From Lachnospiraceae bacterium (GTDB lineage: Bacteria; Bacillota; Clostridia; Lachnospirales; Lachnospiraceae), in assembly GCA_009780115.1 (NCBI GenBank), contig WRAQ01000006.1, positions 1 to 64,000 on the forward strand: a DNA stretch of 64,000 nucleotides. The letters run 5' to 3'. Of the stretch, positions 52,414-61,508 are shown piece after piece; the first letter of the stretch is position 1; every line of letters starts with the position of its first letter. A program made the position numbers and the translations under genes. The notes below the pieces were generated by a model. That model was not told the origin of the DNA. It was given only the letters and a program-made list of their open reading frames with translations, and made no database searches.

Positions 52414-53637
52414 TTATACAATTACTTCTAATAATCTTGTGCCTATTTTTTGCACAATAGGCACGATTAACGCATTACCCATTGTAAAATATCTGTATTT
52501 ATCAGGCATCCCTGTATTCGTCCAATTATCGTCAAATCCGTTTAATCGTTCGCATTCGATAGGAGTTAAAAGCCGCAGTCTTCTAGTTGTTGCATCCTCA
52601 ATAACATGAGAACTTCTGTTAACACTTGACTCGCTTGTTAACATGGTACGTGCAGGTTTATCTAAGTCATCAGGAAAACACATTCCACCTTCACTGAAAA
52701 AATAAGGCTCGCCATTTGGACGCTCTCTCTGTATCTTTTTTGCTCCTTTTAAAAAATGCCATTTTTCAAGTGAACCATTGAGGAAATATTTTTCATCTAC
52801 AGACTCTGTATGTCGTATTTGCCGCAGCATTGTTGGACGACACTCAATAGGGGTTACTTCATTTGAGACGACACGACCATTTATCATAAATCCGGAATTA
52901 TATAAAGGTATCGAAAAATTGTTTGATAATATGTGCAAATCATCATAATTTTCACCATTTAATAACGTTTCCGACATCTTTTTAGGATTAACTGTGTCAT
53001 GAACATGAAAAATTGACGAAAAGAATCCCTTATTGTATAATACATTATAAAGACTATCCTTTTTCAAATCAGCAAATTCCTTGTGATAATTTGTTGATTT
53101 GTGAGCCGCTAGTATATATACACGCCGCCTCCGCTGTGCATATCCATAATCGGCAGCATTGAGAACTCGCCATTCGACACAATAGCCCTTATCATTAAAG
53201 CAACGAAGCATTACACCGAAATCGCGTCCGCGTTGACTTCCGGGAGATTTTAATAAACGATCAACATTTTCGAGAATAACGAAACGAGGACGATGGCGAT
53301 AAATTATATCATTTATATGCCACCACATTACACCCTTTTTTCCCTCGATGCCTTGTGCGCCGGTTCTGGCTACAGAATAATCTTGGCACGGGAAACCGCC
53401 GACAAGAAGATCGTGAGTAGGAATACGATTTTTAGCAATTGCAATATCCTCATTCACGTGGTTAGGTGAAGCACCATAATGTGACACATAGCAGTCAAAA
53501 GCATATTGCTGTTTTTTTTCTGGTTCCCATTGGTTAGCCCAGATTGTTGCATACTGATTTGAACTTAGCTCGAGTCCGGCACGAAAGCCACCAACCCCTG
53601 CAAATAGTTCAACAACCTTGATTTTTTCAGATTTCAT
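52414..53637 (-). CDS. DNA cytosine-5 methyltransferase
   Basis: Start at MKSEKIKVVELFAG (53637) with AAGGAGAG before it. 407 residues with C5-methylase motifs in order: I ELFAGVGGFRAGLE, IV GGFPCQDYSVA with catalytic Cys, VI FVILENVDRLL, VIII QRRRRVYILA, then a target recognition region and X YFTMGNALIVPIV. It protects DNA from the divergent nuclease 88 bp away. By analogy with Sau3AI, a GATC site is possible. Confidence 0.93.
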   Translation of the reverse strand: MKSEKIKVVELFAGVGGFRAGLELSSNQYATIWANQWEPEKKQQYAFDCYVSHYGASPNHVNEDIAIAKNRIPTHDLLVGGFPCQDYSVARTGAQGIEGKKGVMWWHINDIIYRHRPRFVILENVDRLLKSPGSQRGRDFGVMLRCFNDKGYCVEWRVLNAADYGYAQRRRRVYILAAHKSTNYHKEFADLKKDSLYNVLYNKGFFSSIFHVHDTVNPKKMSETLLNGENYDDLHILSNNFSIPLYNSGFMINGRVVSNEVTPIECRPTMLRQIRHTESVDEKYFLNGSLEKWHFLKGAKKIQRERPNGEPYFFSEGGMCFPDDLDKPARTMLTSESSVNRSSHVIEDATTRRLRLLTPIECERLNGFDDNWTNTGMPDKYRYFTMGNALIVPIVQKIGTRLLEVIV

Positions 53638-53725
53638 TTTTCTCTCCTTTTCATATTGTATCATATTTTTTTATATAGATCAAGCATAAAATGCTTAGCA
53701 TTAACTAATTTTGGAAGGGGGCTTT

Positions 53726-55075
53726 ATGAGTCGCTCAAAATACATAACAAAAGAAGAAATATTGGTACGTGGTCGCGAAGCTATAGGTATTCCTATGCGC
53801 GATATTGATAAAACAAATAGACTGAAAACGGGGAAAGGCGCAATAGGTACTGTTTTGGAAGAATCATGGTTCGGACTTAAAGTAAACAATGAGTCCGAAC
53901 CTGATTTTGTGGATGCCGGCATAGAGTTAAAAGCTACCCCATATGTTAAAAAGCGTATAGGTATCCGTGCAAAAGAGCGATTGGTCTGCAATATCATAAA
54001 CTATATAGAAGAGTATAAAAACTCTTTTTTCACCAGTAGCTTTTGGAAAAAATGCAATACGATGTTGTTGATGTCATACGAGTATAAAGAAGATATCGAT
54101 AAAGGCGATTTTCATATTGAGGAAGCCACATTGTTTAGTTTTCCCGAAGAAGATTTGGTTGTGATAGAACATGATTGGGAAATAATAATTAATAAAGTTC
54201 GTAATGGTAAAGCGCATGAGCTTTCAGAAGGTGACACTTTATATCTTGGTGCATGTACCAAAGGGTCAACGTCCGCCAAAAGTATGCGCCAACAGCCTTT
54301 TTCTGATGAATTTGCAAAACAACGTGCATATGCGCTTAAGCAATCATATATGACTTATATATTGAATAGTTATATATTCGGTAGCAAATCCAATGAACGG
54401 ATAATCAAGGATCCGAATCTACTAAAAGAAACTTGCTTTGAAGATTATATTATCGACAAAATCAATCCATTTATCGGACGCACACAACACTCGTTGCTGA
54501 AAGAATTTAATATTGAATCTTCTGCAAAAAACATAAATGAAATTTTATTGTCACGAATACTTGGAGTTAAAGGACGAATCTCAGCAACTGATGAATTTAA
54601 AAAAGCAGGTATTATTCCGAAAACTATTCGTATAAATCAAAAAGGTCGTATTAATGAGAGCATGTCGTTCCCTACATTCCGGTTTTTAGATATAATCAAC
54701 GAAAACTGGGAGGAATCTTGTTTTAAGAATTATTTAGAGCCTGCTAGATTTTTGTTTGTTGTATTTAGAAAAATTAGTGATAAAGAATATATTTTCGAAA
54801 GAATAAAGTTCTGGAATATTCCCGCTGACGACTTGGATGAAGTAAAAAAAGTCTGGGAACGTACAAAACAAGTAATTAAGGATGGAGTAGTATTAACAAA
54901 AACCGGCAGTAGTACAAAAAATAATTTCCCCAAATCTACAGAAAATCGAGTTTCCCATGTACGTCCACATGCAAGAAATGTAAACGATACATATCCGCTT
55001 CCTGATGGACGTAAAATGCCAAAGCAGTGTTTTTGGTTTAATAGGACTTATATAGAATCTATCATCGAAGAGTGA
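53726..55075 (+). CDS. Sau3AI/MutH-family restriction endonuclease
   Basis: ATG 53726 has GGAAGGGGG before it. 449 residues, close to Sau3AI (about 490). The catalytic D-x(n)-E-x-K lies in EPDFVDAGIELKATP, and GKGAIGTVLEESWFGL before it is typical of the family. A second, probably inactive MutH-like half follows. It pairs with the divergent cytosine methylase, making a compact type II system inserted at tRNA-Lys. Confidence 0.85.
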   Translation: MSRSKYITKEEILVRGREAIGIPMRDIDKTNRLKTGKGAIGTVLEESWFGLKVNNESEPDFVDAGIELKATPYVKKRIGIRAKERLVCNIINYIEEYKNSFFTSSFWKKCNTMLLMSYEYKEDIDKGDFHIEEATLFSFPEEDLVVIEHDWEIIINKVRNGKAHELSEGDTLYLGACTKGSTSAKSMRQQPFSDEFAKQRAYALKQSYMTYILNSYIFGSKSNERIIKDPNLLKETCFEDYIIDKINPFIGRTQHSLLKEFNIESSAKNINEILLSRILGVKGRISATDEFKKAGIIPKTIRINQKGRINESMSFPTFRFLDIINENWEESCFKNYLEPARFLFVVFRKISDKEYIFERIKFWNIPADDLDEVKKVWERTKQVIKDGVVLTKTGSSTKNNFPKSTENRVSHVRPHARNVNDTYPLPDGRKMPKQCFWFNRTYIESIIEE

Positions 55076-55139
55076 GACAATTTATCTCATTGTAATTACT
55101 TTGTCAACTCGGTTTGGTGTTCGAGTAACAATGATTCGC

Positions 55140-55212
55140 TACACCATCAGGGACTCGAACCCTGGACAAATAGATTAAGAGTCTACTGCTCTACCAACTG
55201 AGCTAATGGTGC
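55140..55212 (-). tRNA. tRNA-Lys (CTT)
   Basis: Read on the minus strand, the cloverleaf is complete: acceptor GCACCAT with ATGGTGT, D-arm GCTC...GAGC, anticodon loop CTCTTAA (anticodon CTT, reading AAG), T-arm CAGGG-TTCGAGT-CCCTG. 73 nt, CCA not encoded. Position 1-72 is a G-T pair instead of the usual G-C, perhaps because the 3' end was rewritten by an integration event. Its 3' half is duplicated at 52332-52380. Confidence 0.95.
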
Positions 55213-55368
55213 GAATTTGCTTCTTGATTATGCAAATGTAATTATATTATAATAAAGAATCAGCAGGAAAGCAAGCGCTGACTTTGTTCACATTTGCGCT
55301 CAACGATAGACCGAAGGGCTAGAGTTGATGTAGATTACGATATCTTTTACAATAGACGAGGGATTTAA

Positions 55369-56142
55369 ATGATTTTTGAAAGCCATGCCCATTATGATGA
55401 CAAAGCATTTGACAGCGACCGGGATAAATTACTTAAATCAATGCCGGAGAATGGGGTCGGTTATATTCTTAATGCTGGTTCAAGTATGAAATCCATTTCG
55501 AAAACATTTTCATTAATGGAAAATTACCCATTCATTTATGGAGCGTTTGGTATTCATCCTTCCGATACGGCTAAATTAAATGAAGAGAATTTTAAATGGC
55601 TTAAAAATCAGTTTAAAGCATCCGAAAAAGTAGTTGCTGTTGGCGAAATCGGCCTTGATTATTATTGGGATGACCCGGACCGTGAAACGCAGAAAATATG
55701 GTTTGTCAGACAACTGGAATTAGCCGGGGTATTGAACCTTCCGGTAATTGTTCACTCCCGCGAGGCGGCGAAAGATACCCTTGATACTTTGCGGGCACAA
55801 AAAGCCGGTCAGTACGGCGGGGTAATGCATTGTTTTTCATATACAAAAGAAACAGCCCGCGAATGCCTTAAAATGAATTTTCATATCGGAATCGGTGGAG
55901 TAGTTACCTTTAAAAATGCCCAGAAGTTGAAAGAAGTTGCGGCATATACACCACTAGACCGGATTTTAATTGAAACTGACTGCCCTTATCTTGCGCCGGT
56001 GCCATTCCGGGGTAAACGCAATACATCGGCTTATCTTCCCAATATCGCAGAGGAAATTGCCAAAGTTAAAGGTATCAGCTATGAAGAAGTGATTCAAAAA
56101 ACAGCTGAAAACGCATTAAAATTATTCAAAATCACCATATAA
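55369..56142 (+). CDS. tatD: TatD family metal-dependent hydrolase
   Basis: 257 residues. ESHAHYDD gives the HxH metal pair, GEIGLDYYW the conserved glutamate, VHSREA and MHCFSYT further histidines and ETDCPYLAP the final Asp. TatD-like enzymes act as 3'-5' DNases in repair. Followed 29 bp later by rsmA, a common pairing in Firmicutes. Confidence 0.93.
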   Translation: MIFESHAHYDDKAFDSDRDKLLKSMPENGVGYILNAGSSMKSISKTFSLMENYPFIYGAFGIHPSDTAKLNEENFKWLKNQFKASEKVVAVGEIGLDYYWDDPDRETQKIWFVRQLELAGVLNLPVIVHSREAAKDTLDTLRAQKAGQYGGVMHCFSYTKETARECLKMNFHIGIGGVVTFKNAQKLKEVAAYTPLDRILIETDCPYLAPVPFRGKRNTSAYLPNIAEEIAKVKGISYEEVIQKTAENALKLFKITI

Positions 56143-56171
56143 TATCAAGTAAAACAGAACAAGGAGCAACA

Positions 56172-57053
56172 ATGCCCGACTTGGCAACCCCTTCAAAAAC
56201 GATTGAAATTCTTAAAAAGCATAATTTCTCTTTCCAGAAAAAATACGGTCAAAATTTTCTCATCGACCGTCATATTCTTGAGAAAATTGTTACAGCCGCC
56301 GAGATTAGCAAATCCGACTGTGTTCTGGAAATTGGCCCCGGTATCGGCACAATGACCCAATATCTTGCTGAACATGCCGGAAAAGTCATCGCCGTGGAAA
56401 TCGACAAATGCTTGATTCCCATTCTTGAAGAAACGTTGACCGGTTATGATAATGTTATTATTAAAAATCAGGATATCCTTAGAATAGATATCTTAAACCT
56501 TGTTAAAGAATATAACAATAGTAAACCGGTTAAGGTGGTCGCTAATCTTCCCTATTATATAACGACCCCGATTATCATGGCTCTTTTTGAACAGCATATC
56601 CCCCTTGAAACCATTACCCTTATGGTACAAAAAGAAGTCGCCGAACGGATTAAAACCGGGCCGGGAAGCAAAGAATACGGCGCCCTGTCACTTGCAGTTC
56701 AGTATTATGCCAAGCCGGAAATCATCGCTGTTGTCCCACCGGCCTGCTTTATCCCAAAACCGGCAGTGTCAAGTGCTGTCCTCCACCTCAAGAAGCACCC
56801 GGCTCCAACCGTAAATGTAACCGATGAAGATTTTTTATTTAAAATTATCCGCGCTGCTTTTAACCAACGCCGGAAAACACTGGCTAACGCCTTAACAAAT
56901 GCAGATAATTTAAAATTAACCCGCAAAGAAATCACCGATACACTCAAAAAAATGAACCTAAACGAATCTATCCGCGGCGAAGCCCTCTCCCTCGCAGAAT
57001 TTGCGGTTCTATCGAACCAATTAATGTTGAAAAATATTGATAACATAGATTGA
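56172..57053 (+). CDS. rsmA: 16S rRNA dimethyladenosine transferase RsmA (KsgA)
   Basis: 293 residues. KKYGQNFLID at the start, SAM motif LEIGPGIGTMTQYL, catalytic NLPYYITTPI and C-terminal FIPKPAVSSAVLHL and FNQRRKTLANAL. It dimethylates two adjacent adenines near the 3' end of 16S rRNA. AAGGAGCAA precedes the ATG. A tandem 13-base repeat (57038-57063) spans the stop codon, giving an odd NIDNID tail. Confidence 0.96.
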   Translation: MPDLATPSKTIEILKKHNFSFQKKYGQNFLIDRHILEKIVTAAEISKSDCVLEIGPGIGTMTQYLAEHAGKVIAVEIDKCLIPILEETLTGYDNVIIKNQDILRIDILNLVKEYNNSKPVKVVANLPYYITTPIIMALFEQHIPLETITLMVQKEVAERIKTGPGSKEYGALSLAVQYYAKPEIIAVVPPACFIPKPAVSSAVLHLKKHPAPTVNVTDEDFLFKIIRAAFNQRRKTLANALTNADNLKLTRKEITDTLKKMNLNESIRGEALSLAEFAVLSNQLMLKNIDNID

Positions 57054-57173
57054 TAACATAGATTAAGAAAGAAGATAAAGATATCTCGCAGGAACCTTAG
57101 GCCGCCTTCTACAAAGATTAAACTGAACGCATAAGCCAATTAGGCCGTAGTGACGAAGAGATACTTTATCTGA

Positions 57174-57215
57174 CTTCATGATTCAAATTTAATATTAGCT
57201 TCATGATTCAAATTT
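57174..57215 (+). repeat. Two 17-bp direct repeats before galK
   Basis: CTTCATGATTCAAATTT at 57174-57190 and 57199-57215, period 25, lying about 35-75 bp ahead of the galK -35. The region 57064-57173 shows nothing else I can identify. Confidence 0.7.
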
Positions 57216-57248
57216 GTATTGATTTATGGATTTAAATCTGATGCTTTA

Positions 57249-57277
57249 TTGACACAGTATAGATTTATATATATATT
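57249..57277 (+). promoter_or_regulatory. Promoter of galK
   Basis: TTGACA (57249-57254) and TATATT (57272-57277), spacer 17, 43 bp before the start codon. Confidence 0.75.
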
Positions 57278-57319
57278 TATTATGAAATATAGTTTTACGA
57301 TTTTGGAGAGAAACTTCCT

Positions 57320-58435
57320 ATGAACGAAAAAACATTTTCCGCACCCGGACGGGTAGAAATTGGCGGCAACCATACCGACCACCAGCATGGCCGGGTCCTT
57401 GCCGCCGCTATCAATTTGGAAGCAAAATGTAAGGCACGGGCAAACGGAACCAATCTAGTCCGGATCACAAATGACCGTTTTGGTTCTGAAACGGTTGACT
57501 TAAGTGATTTGCAAGTTCGCGAAGATGAGAAAGATACTTCGGCGGCACTTATTCGCGGCGTTGCGGCATGGTTCAAAAATAAAGGTTATGCTTATGGCGG
57601 ATTTGACGGAACTATAACTTCGGATATTCCCGCCGGTTCAGGACTTTCCAGTTCCGCTGCTTTTGAAGTACTGGTTGGTAACGTTTTTAAAGGATTATTT
57701 GGTTCTGCCGCTTCACCGTTGGACATCGCCCTCGCCGGCCAATTTGCCGAAAACGTTTACTTCGGGAAACCTTGCGGCCTTATGGATCAGGCGGCATCCA
57801 GTTTCGGCGGGCTTGTAATGATTGATTTCGCGAATCCACAGGCGCCGGTAGTACAAAATATCCCTTATAATTTACCTGATTATGCGTTATGCATTGTCGA
57901 TACAAAAGGAAGCCATGCTGATTTGACACATGAATACGCAGCCGTTCCTTTAGAAATGAAAATGATAGCAAAGCACTTTGGCAAAGAATGTTTGCGCGAA
58001 GTCGCAGCGGAAGATTTTTATGATGAAATAGCCGGCCTGCGAAAGTACGGCGACCGGGCAGTATTGCGTGGTATGCACTTTTTTGATGAAAATGACCGCG
58101 TTTTAAAACAGGCACAGGCTTTGAAAAATGGCTTGGTTAATGAATTTTTTGAACTGGTAATTGAATCAGGGCGTTCGTCACTGTCCCGTTTACAAAACAT
58201 ATATCCGGCTGGAAATATTACCGAACAGGAAATAAACCTTGCCCTAGCTTTAAGTGAACAAATTCTTGTTGGAAAAGGTGCATGGCGGGTGCATGGCGGA
58301 GGTTTTGCCGGGACGATTCTTGCTTTTGTCCCCTTGTCATTAAAAGATGAATATGAAAACCGGATGTCGGCTGTGTTTGGCGGAGAATGCTGTCATTTTT
58401 TGATTGTCCGCTCTGAAGGCGGCGTGGAAGTTTAA
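57320..58435 (+). CDS. galK: Galactokinase
   Basis: 371 residues of the GHMP family. The galactokinase signature FSAPGRVEIGGNHTDHQHGR is near the N-terminus, ATP loop PAGSGLSSSAA in the middle, catalytic Asp in PCGLMDQAASSFGG, and the third motif GKGAWRVHGGGFAGTILAF near the end. It phosphorylates galactose at C1. No galT or galE is adjacent. GGAGAGAAA precedes the ATG. Confidence 0.92.
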   Translation: MNEKTFSAPGRVEIGGNHTDHQHGRVLAAAINLEAKCKARANGTNLVRITNDRFGSETVDLSDLQVREDEKDTSAALIRGVAAWFKNKGYAYGGFDGTITSDIPAGSGLSSSAAFEVLVGNVFKGLFGSAASPLDIALAGQFAENVYFGKPCGLMDQAASSFGGLVMIDFANPQAPVVQNIPYNLPDYALCIVDTKGSHADLTHEYAAVPLEMKMIAKHFGKECLREVAAEDFYDEIAGLRKYGDRAVLRGMHFFDENDRVLKQAQALKNGLVNEFFELVIESGRSSLSRLQNIYPAGNITEQEINLALALSEQILVGKGAWRVHGGGFAGTILAFVPLSLKDEYENRMSAVFGGECCHFLIVRSEGGVEV

Positions 58436-58653
58436 TAATATTACAGCTTTCCTATCTGTATGCTAACAAAAACCGCATGGCTGAACTGTAAACATACTAC
58501 TACATCTAGTTTTTTTCAAGTTTTTTCCTCAATATCTTGTAAAATTCCCTTTTTATTTTTTTAATTCTGTGATACACTAATGTAAATTGATACCTACGGA
58601 TTGCTACATGACCTTTTTGACCCTAGGTTTCATATTTATGGAGAAAATTAATC

Positions 58654-61395
58654 ATGGATAAATTCGAATACAATGTACGCGCCAGTGAAATTAAGGAACT
58701 AATCAAAGAGGGGAATTATGTAAAGGCTGCTGACATCGCCGATACGATTGATTGGCGCCGGGTGAAAAGTATCATGATGCTTTGCACTATTAGTGACGTT
58801 TACAAAATAAACCGCCGTTATGTGGAAAGTCGGGATATTTTACTTTATGCATATGAACGAAATCCCAATGGCCGTTTGATTTTATATTACTTATGTGAAT
58901 TATCGATAAAACTAGGTGATATTGTCAGTGCTTTGGAATACTATAAGCGGTTTGCGCAAATTGCACCTAAAGATGCCAGCCAGTTTATTTTACTTTACAA
59001 AATTTATGAAGCTCAAGATGCTACTTTGGAAGAACGAATTAATGTTTTAGAAGAACTTAAGCGCCGCGATTACAAAGAAAAATGGGCTTTTGAGCTTGCT
59101 TATCTTTATCATCTTGTTGGACAAACAAGCCTTTGTATCGAAGAATGTGATGAAATTTTTCTATGGTTTGCTAAAGGAAAATATGTTACCAAAGCACTTG
59201 AATTGAAACAATTGCATGTACCGCTTCCAGATGATCAGGCGGCACGTCTCAATGAATCCCAGCAAGCCGATATCCATTATGAACCGGACAATATTGATGG
59301 AGTTGATTATTATGATGAAAATGATAGTGATGAACTTGATAAAGATGAAAGATATAATGGCGGGCTTGATAGAGATAAAACGTATAGTGACGGACTAGAT
59401 AAAAATAAAAGATATAGAGATGAAAGTGATAGAGACGAAATTGACAGATATGAAAGCAATGGAGACGAAGTTTATAATGATGAAAGCGAAGAAAACTTAG
59501 AGTGGGAAGATATTTCACATTTTGATGAAATGTTTTTTGCTGATGGGATGAATGAAGAAGATGAGGATGAATCCGATGATGATATGGATATCCGTATTCG
59601 CCCGGTTGATGTCAGCGAATACAATACCATCAACTTGCAGCAAGAAATAGCGGAAAATATGCGAGAGCTTTTATCAGATAATGAGGAGTTTGAAGTAGAG
59701 GAATATTTTTCCGATGATAATTTTTCCGAAGAATCAGATGAAGGAGCTGAAGAAACAGAAGAAGAGGATGAAGTAGTAGATGAATATATAAATATTGTTT
59801 CTGATATTTCAACCCAAATTGAACAGGGCCTCAAAGCTGAAATGAAAAAGGGAATTTCAGAAACAGGTGTCATTAAAGCCTTTAACAAAACCTCTTCCTA
59901 TGATGATATGCTCTCGCAAGGGTATGACGGGCAAATTAGTCTGGTAGTCCCGGATGAGCAAAAAGTTGAAAAGCAGATTACCGGCCAGCTCAAAATAGAT
60001 GATATCCTTACCGAGTGGGAGCGGCAGAAAAAAGAGATTGAGCAAAAGCGCAAAGCTGAAGTCCGCTCCAAAATTCAGGAACAGACGGCAACGCTGTTCA
60101 ATGACTTTGATACGCAAACAAAAATGGGGCTTTTGGAAAAACTGGAAAAAGCGATGGTTGATGCCGCGATTAAAGCCGGTCCAAGTGTTATAAAAGTTGC
60201 TGATATTGGTACGGAAGGAAAAGCAAACGAAGCGGGCCTTTTGGTACAAGAACCTGAAGATGAAGAAATAAAGCGTATCTTAGACACAGAAGATAAAATT
60301 AACAACGAAGAAATAGATACGGGCGAGATTTTAGAAAATGAAATTGAAGAAGATGAAGAAATAGAATCATTGGATGAGGAATCGTCAGACAATGAAAATG
60401 ACATTGATGAAGAGTTTTCCATAGACGATGAAAATGACACTAATGAAGAATTTTCCGTAGACGATGAAACCGGCATTGATGAAGAGTTATCCCTAGACAA
60501 TGAAACCGGCATTGAAGAAATATCGGCGGACGATGATACTGACATTGATACAGAATTAGCAAGTCAAAAACCGGAAGAAATAAATGCCGCAATACCAAAT
60601 GATGTTAACAAAGAGCCGAAAGCAGAAAAGCCGGCAACCGATGATGTCCGCAATTTTACCCCGGAAGAAAAAAGCCGTTTCGGGCGTTTCGTCCAGCATA
60701 AAAAGATAAGGCGCCAATTAGTTACAACTCTTGATAATATCAAGGAATTTGACGGGCCAAGCCATATTATCGTTACCGGCGAAGAGAGCCTTGCAAATAT
60801 GAAAGTGGTTAAGGGCATTATCAAGGAAGTTAAGGATAAAAGTGGTGAGCTGCATGGCAAAGTAATAAAAATAAGCGGCACTACCCTGAACAAAAAAGGT
60901 GTTGCAGCGACGTTTACTAATTTAACCACGGGAATCATTATCATTGAACATGCCGCTGATATGAAAAAGGCTTCAGTTAATGATTTAACGAAAATCATAA
61001 ATGAACCGGAAAATAAATTGATGGTTATTCTTGAAGACAATCGTTCGGCGATTGATGAATTGATGGCTAGTGAGATAGAGTTTGCAAAGATATTCCCTAA
61101 TCGGGTTGATTTAAACGCATTGGATAATAAGTCTCTGGTTGAATACGCGAAAAATTATGCTTTTGCACAGGAATATTCGATTGATGAATTTGGTATTTTA
61201 GCCCTTCATACTCGTATTGCCGAAATGCAGACTTCTGATCATGAGGTGACTACGGCGGAGGTTGAGGAAATCATCGAAGAAGCGATATATTATGCCGGCC
61301 GAAAAAATCCGAAGCATTTCTTTGACATTCTTGCCGGAAAACGATATGATGAAGAGGACATGATAGTTCTAAGAGAAAAAGATTTTTTACATTAA
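58654..61395 (+). CDS. Large acidic protein with TPR start and degenerate AAA+ end
   Basis: 913 residues. Residues 1-190 are TPR-like (YVKAADIADTIDWRRVKSIM, then ALEYYKRFAQIAPKDA). The middle is disordered and very acidic, with degenerate repeats rich in DE/DKxxRY and later DDETGIDEELSLDNETGIEE units. The last 230 residues resemble a CbxX/SpoVK-type AAA+ domain (IIIIEHAADMKKASVNDLTK, then FPNRVDLNALDNKSLVEYAK), but Walker A is replaced by VTGEESLANMK and Walker B lacks its Asp-Glu. It is probably a scaffold without ATPase activity. Family occurs in Clostridia; function unknown. Confidence 0.6.
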   Translation: MDKFEYNVRASEIKELIKEGNYVKAADIADTIDWRRVKSIMMLCTISDVYKINRRYVESRDILLYAYERNPNGRLILYYLCELSIKLGDIVSALEYYKRFAQIAPKDASQFILLYKIYEAQDATLEERINVLEELKRRDYKEKWAFELAYLYHLVGQTSLCIEECDEIFLWFAKGKYVTKALELKQLHVPLPDDQAARLNESQQADIHYEPDNIDGVDYYDENDSDELDKDERYNGGLDRDKTYSDGLDKNKRYRDESDRDEIDRYESNGDEVYNDESEENLEWEDISHFDEMFFADGMNEEDEDESDDDMDIRIRPVDVSEYNTINLQQEIAENMRELLSDNEEFEVEEYFSDDNFSEESDEGAEETEEEDEVVDEYINIVSDISTQIEQGLKAEMKKGISETGVIKAFNKTSSYDDMLSQGYDGQISLVVPDEQKVEKQITGQLKIDDILTEWERQKKEIEQKRKAEVRSKIQEQTATLFNDFDTQTKMGLLEKLEKAMVDAAIKAGPSVIKVADIGTEGKANEAGLLVQEPEDEEIKRILDTEDKINNEEIDTGEILENEIEEDEEIESLDEESSDNENDIDEEFSIDDENDTNEEFSVDDETGIDEELSLDNETGIEEISADDDTDIDTELASQKPEEINAAIPNDVNKEPKAEKPATDDVRNFTPEEKSRFGRFVQHKKIRRQLVTTLDNIKEFDGPSHIIVTGEESLANMKVVKGIIKEVKDKSGELHGKVIKISGTTLNKKGVAATFTNLTTGIIIIEHAADMKKASVNDLTKIINEPENKLMVILEDNRSAIDELMASEIEFAKIFPNRVDLNALDNKSLVEYAKNYAFAQEYSIDEFGILALHTRIAEMQTSDHEVTTAEVEEIIEEAIYYAGRKNPKHFFDILAGKRYDEEDMIVLREKDFLH

Positions 61396-61508
61396 TGAGT
61401 AGTGTGTTTTCCGCAACTCGGGATTTTGCGCAAAAAGAGCAAAACACCTCGCGGGGACAATATGGTGAGTAATAAATAACAAAATCTGGGAAAGGCTTGG
61501 TTTAGAAA

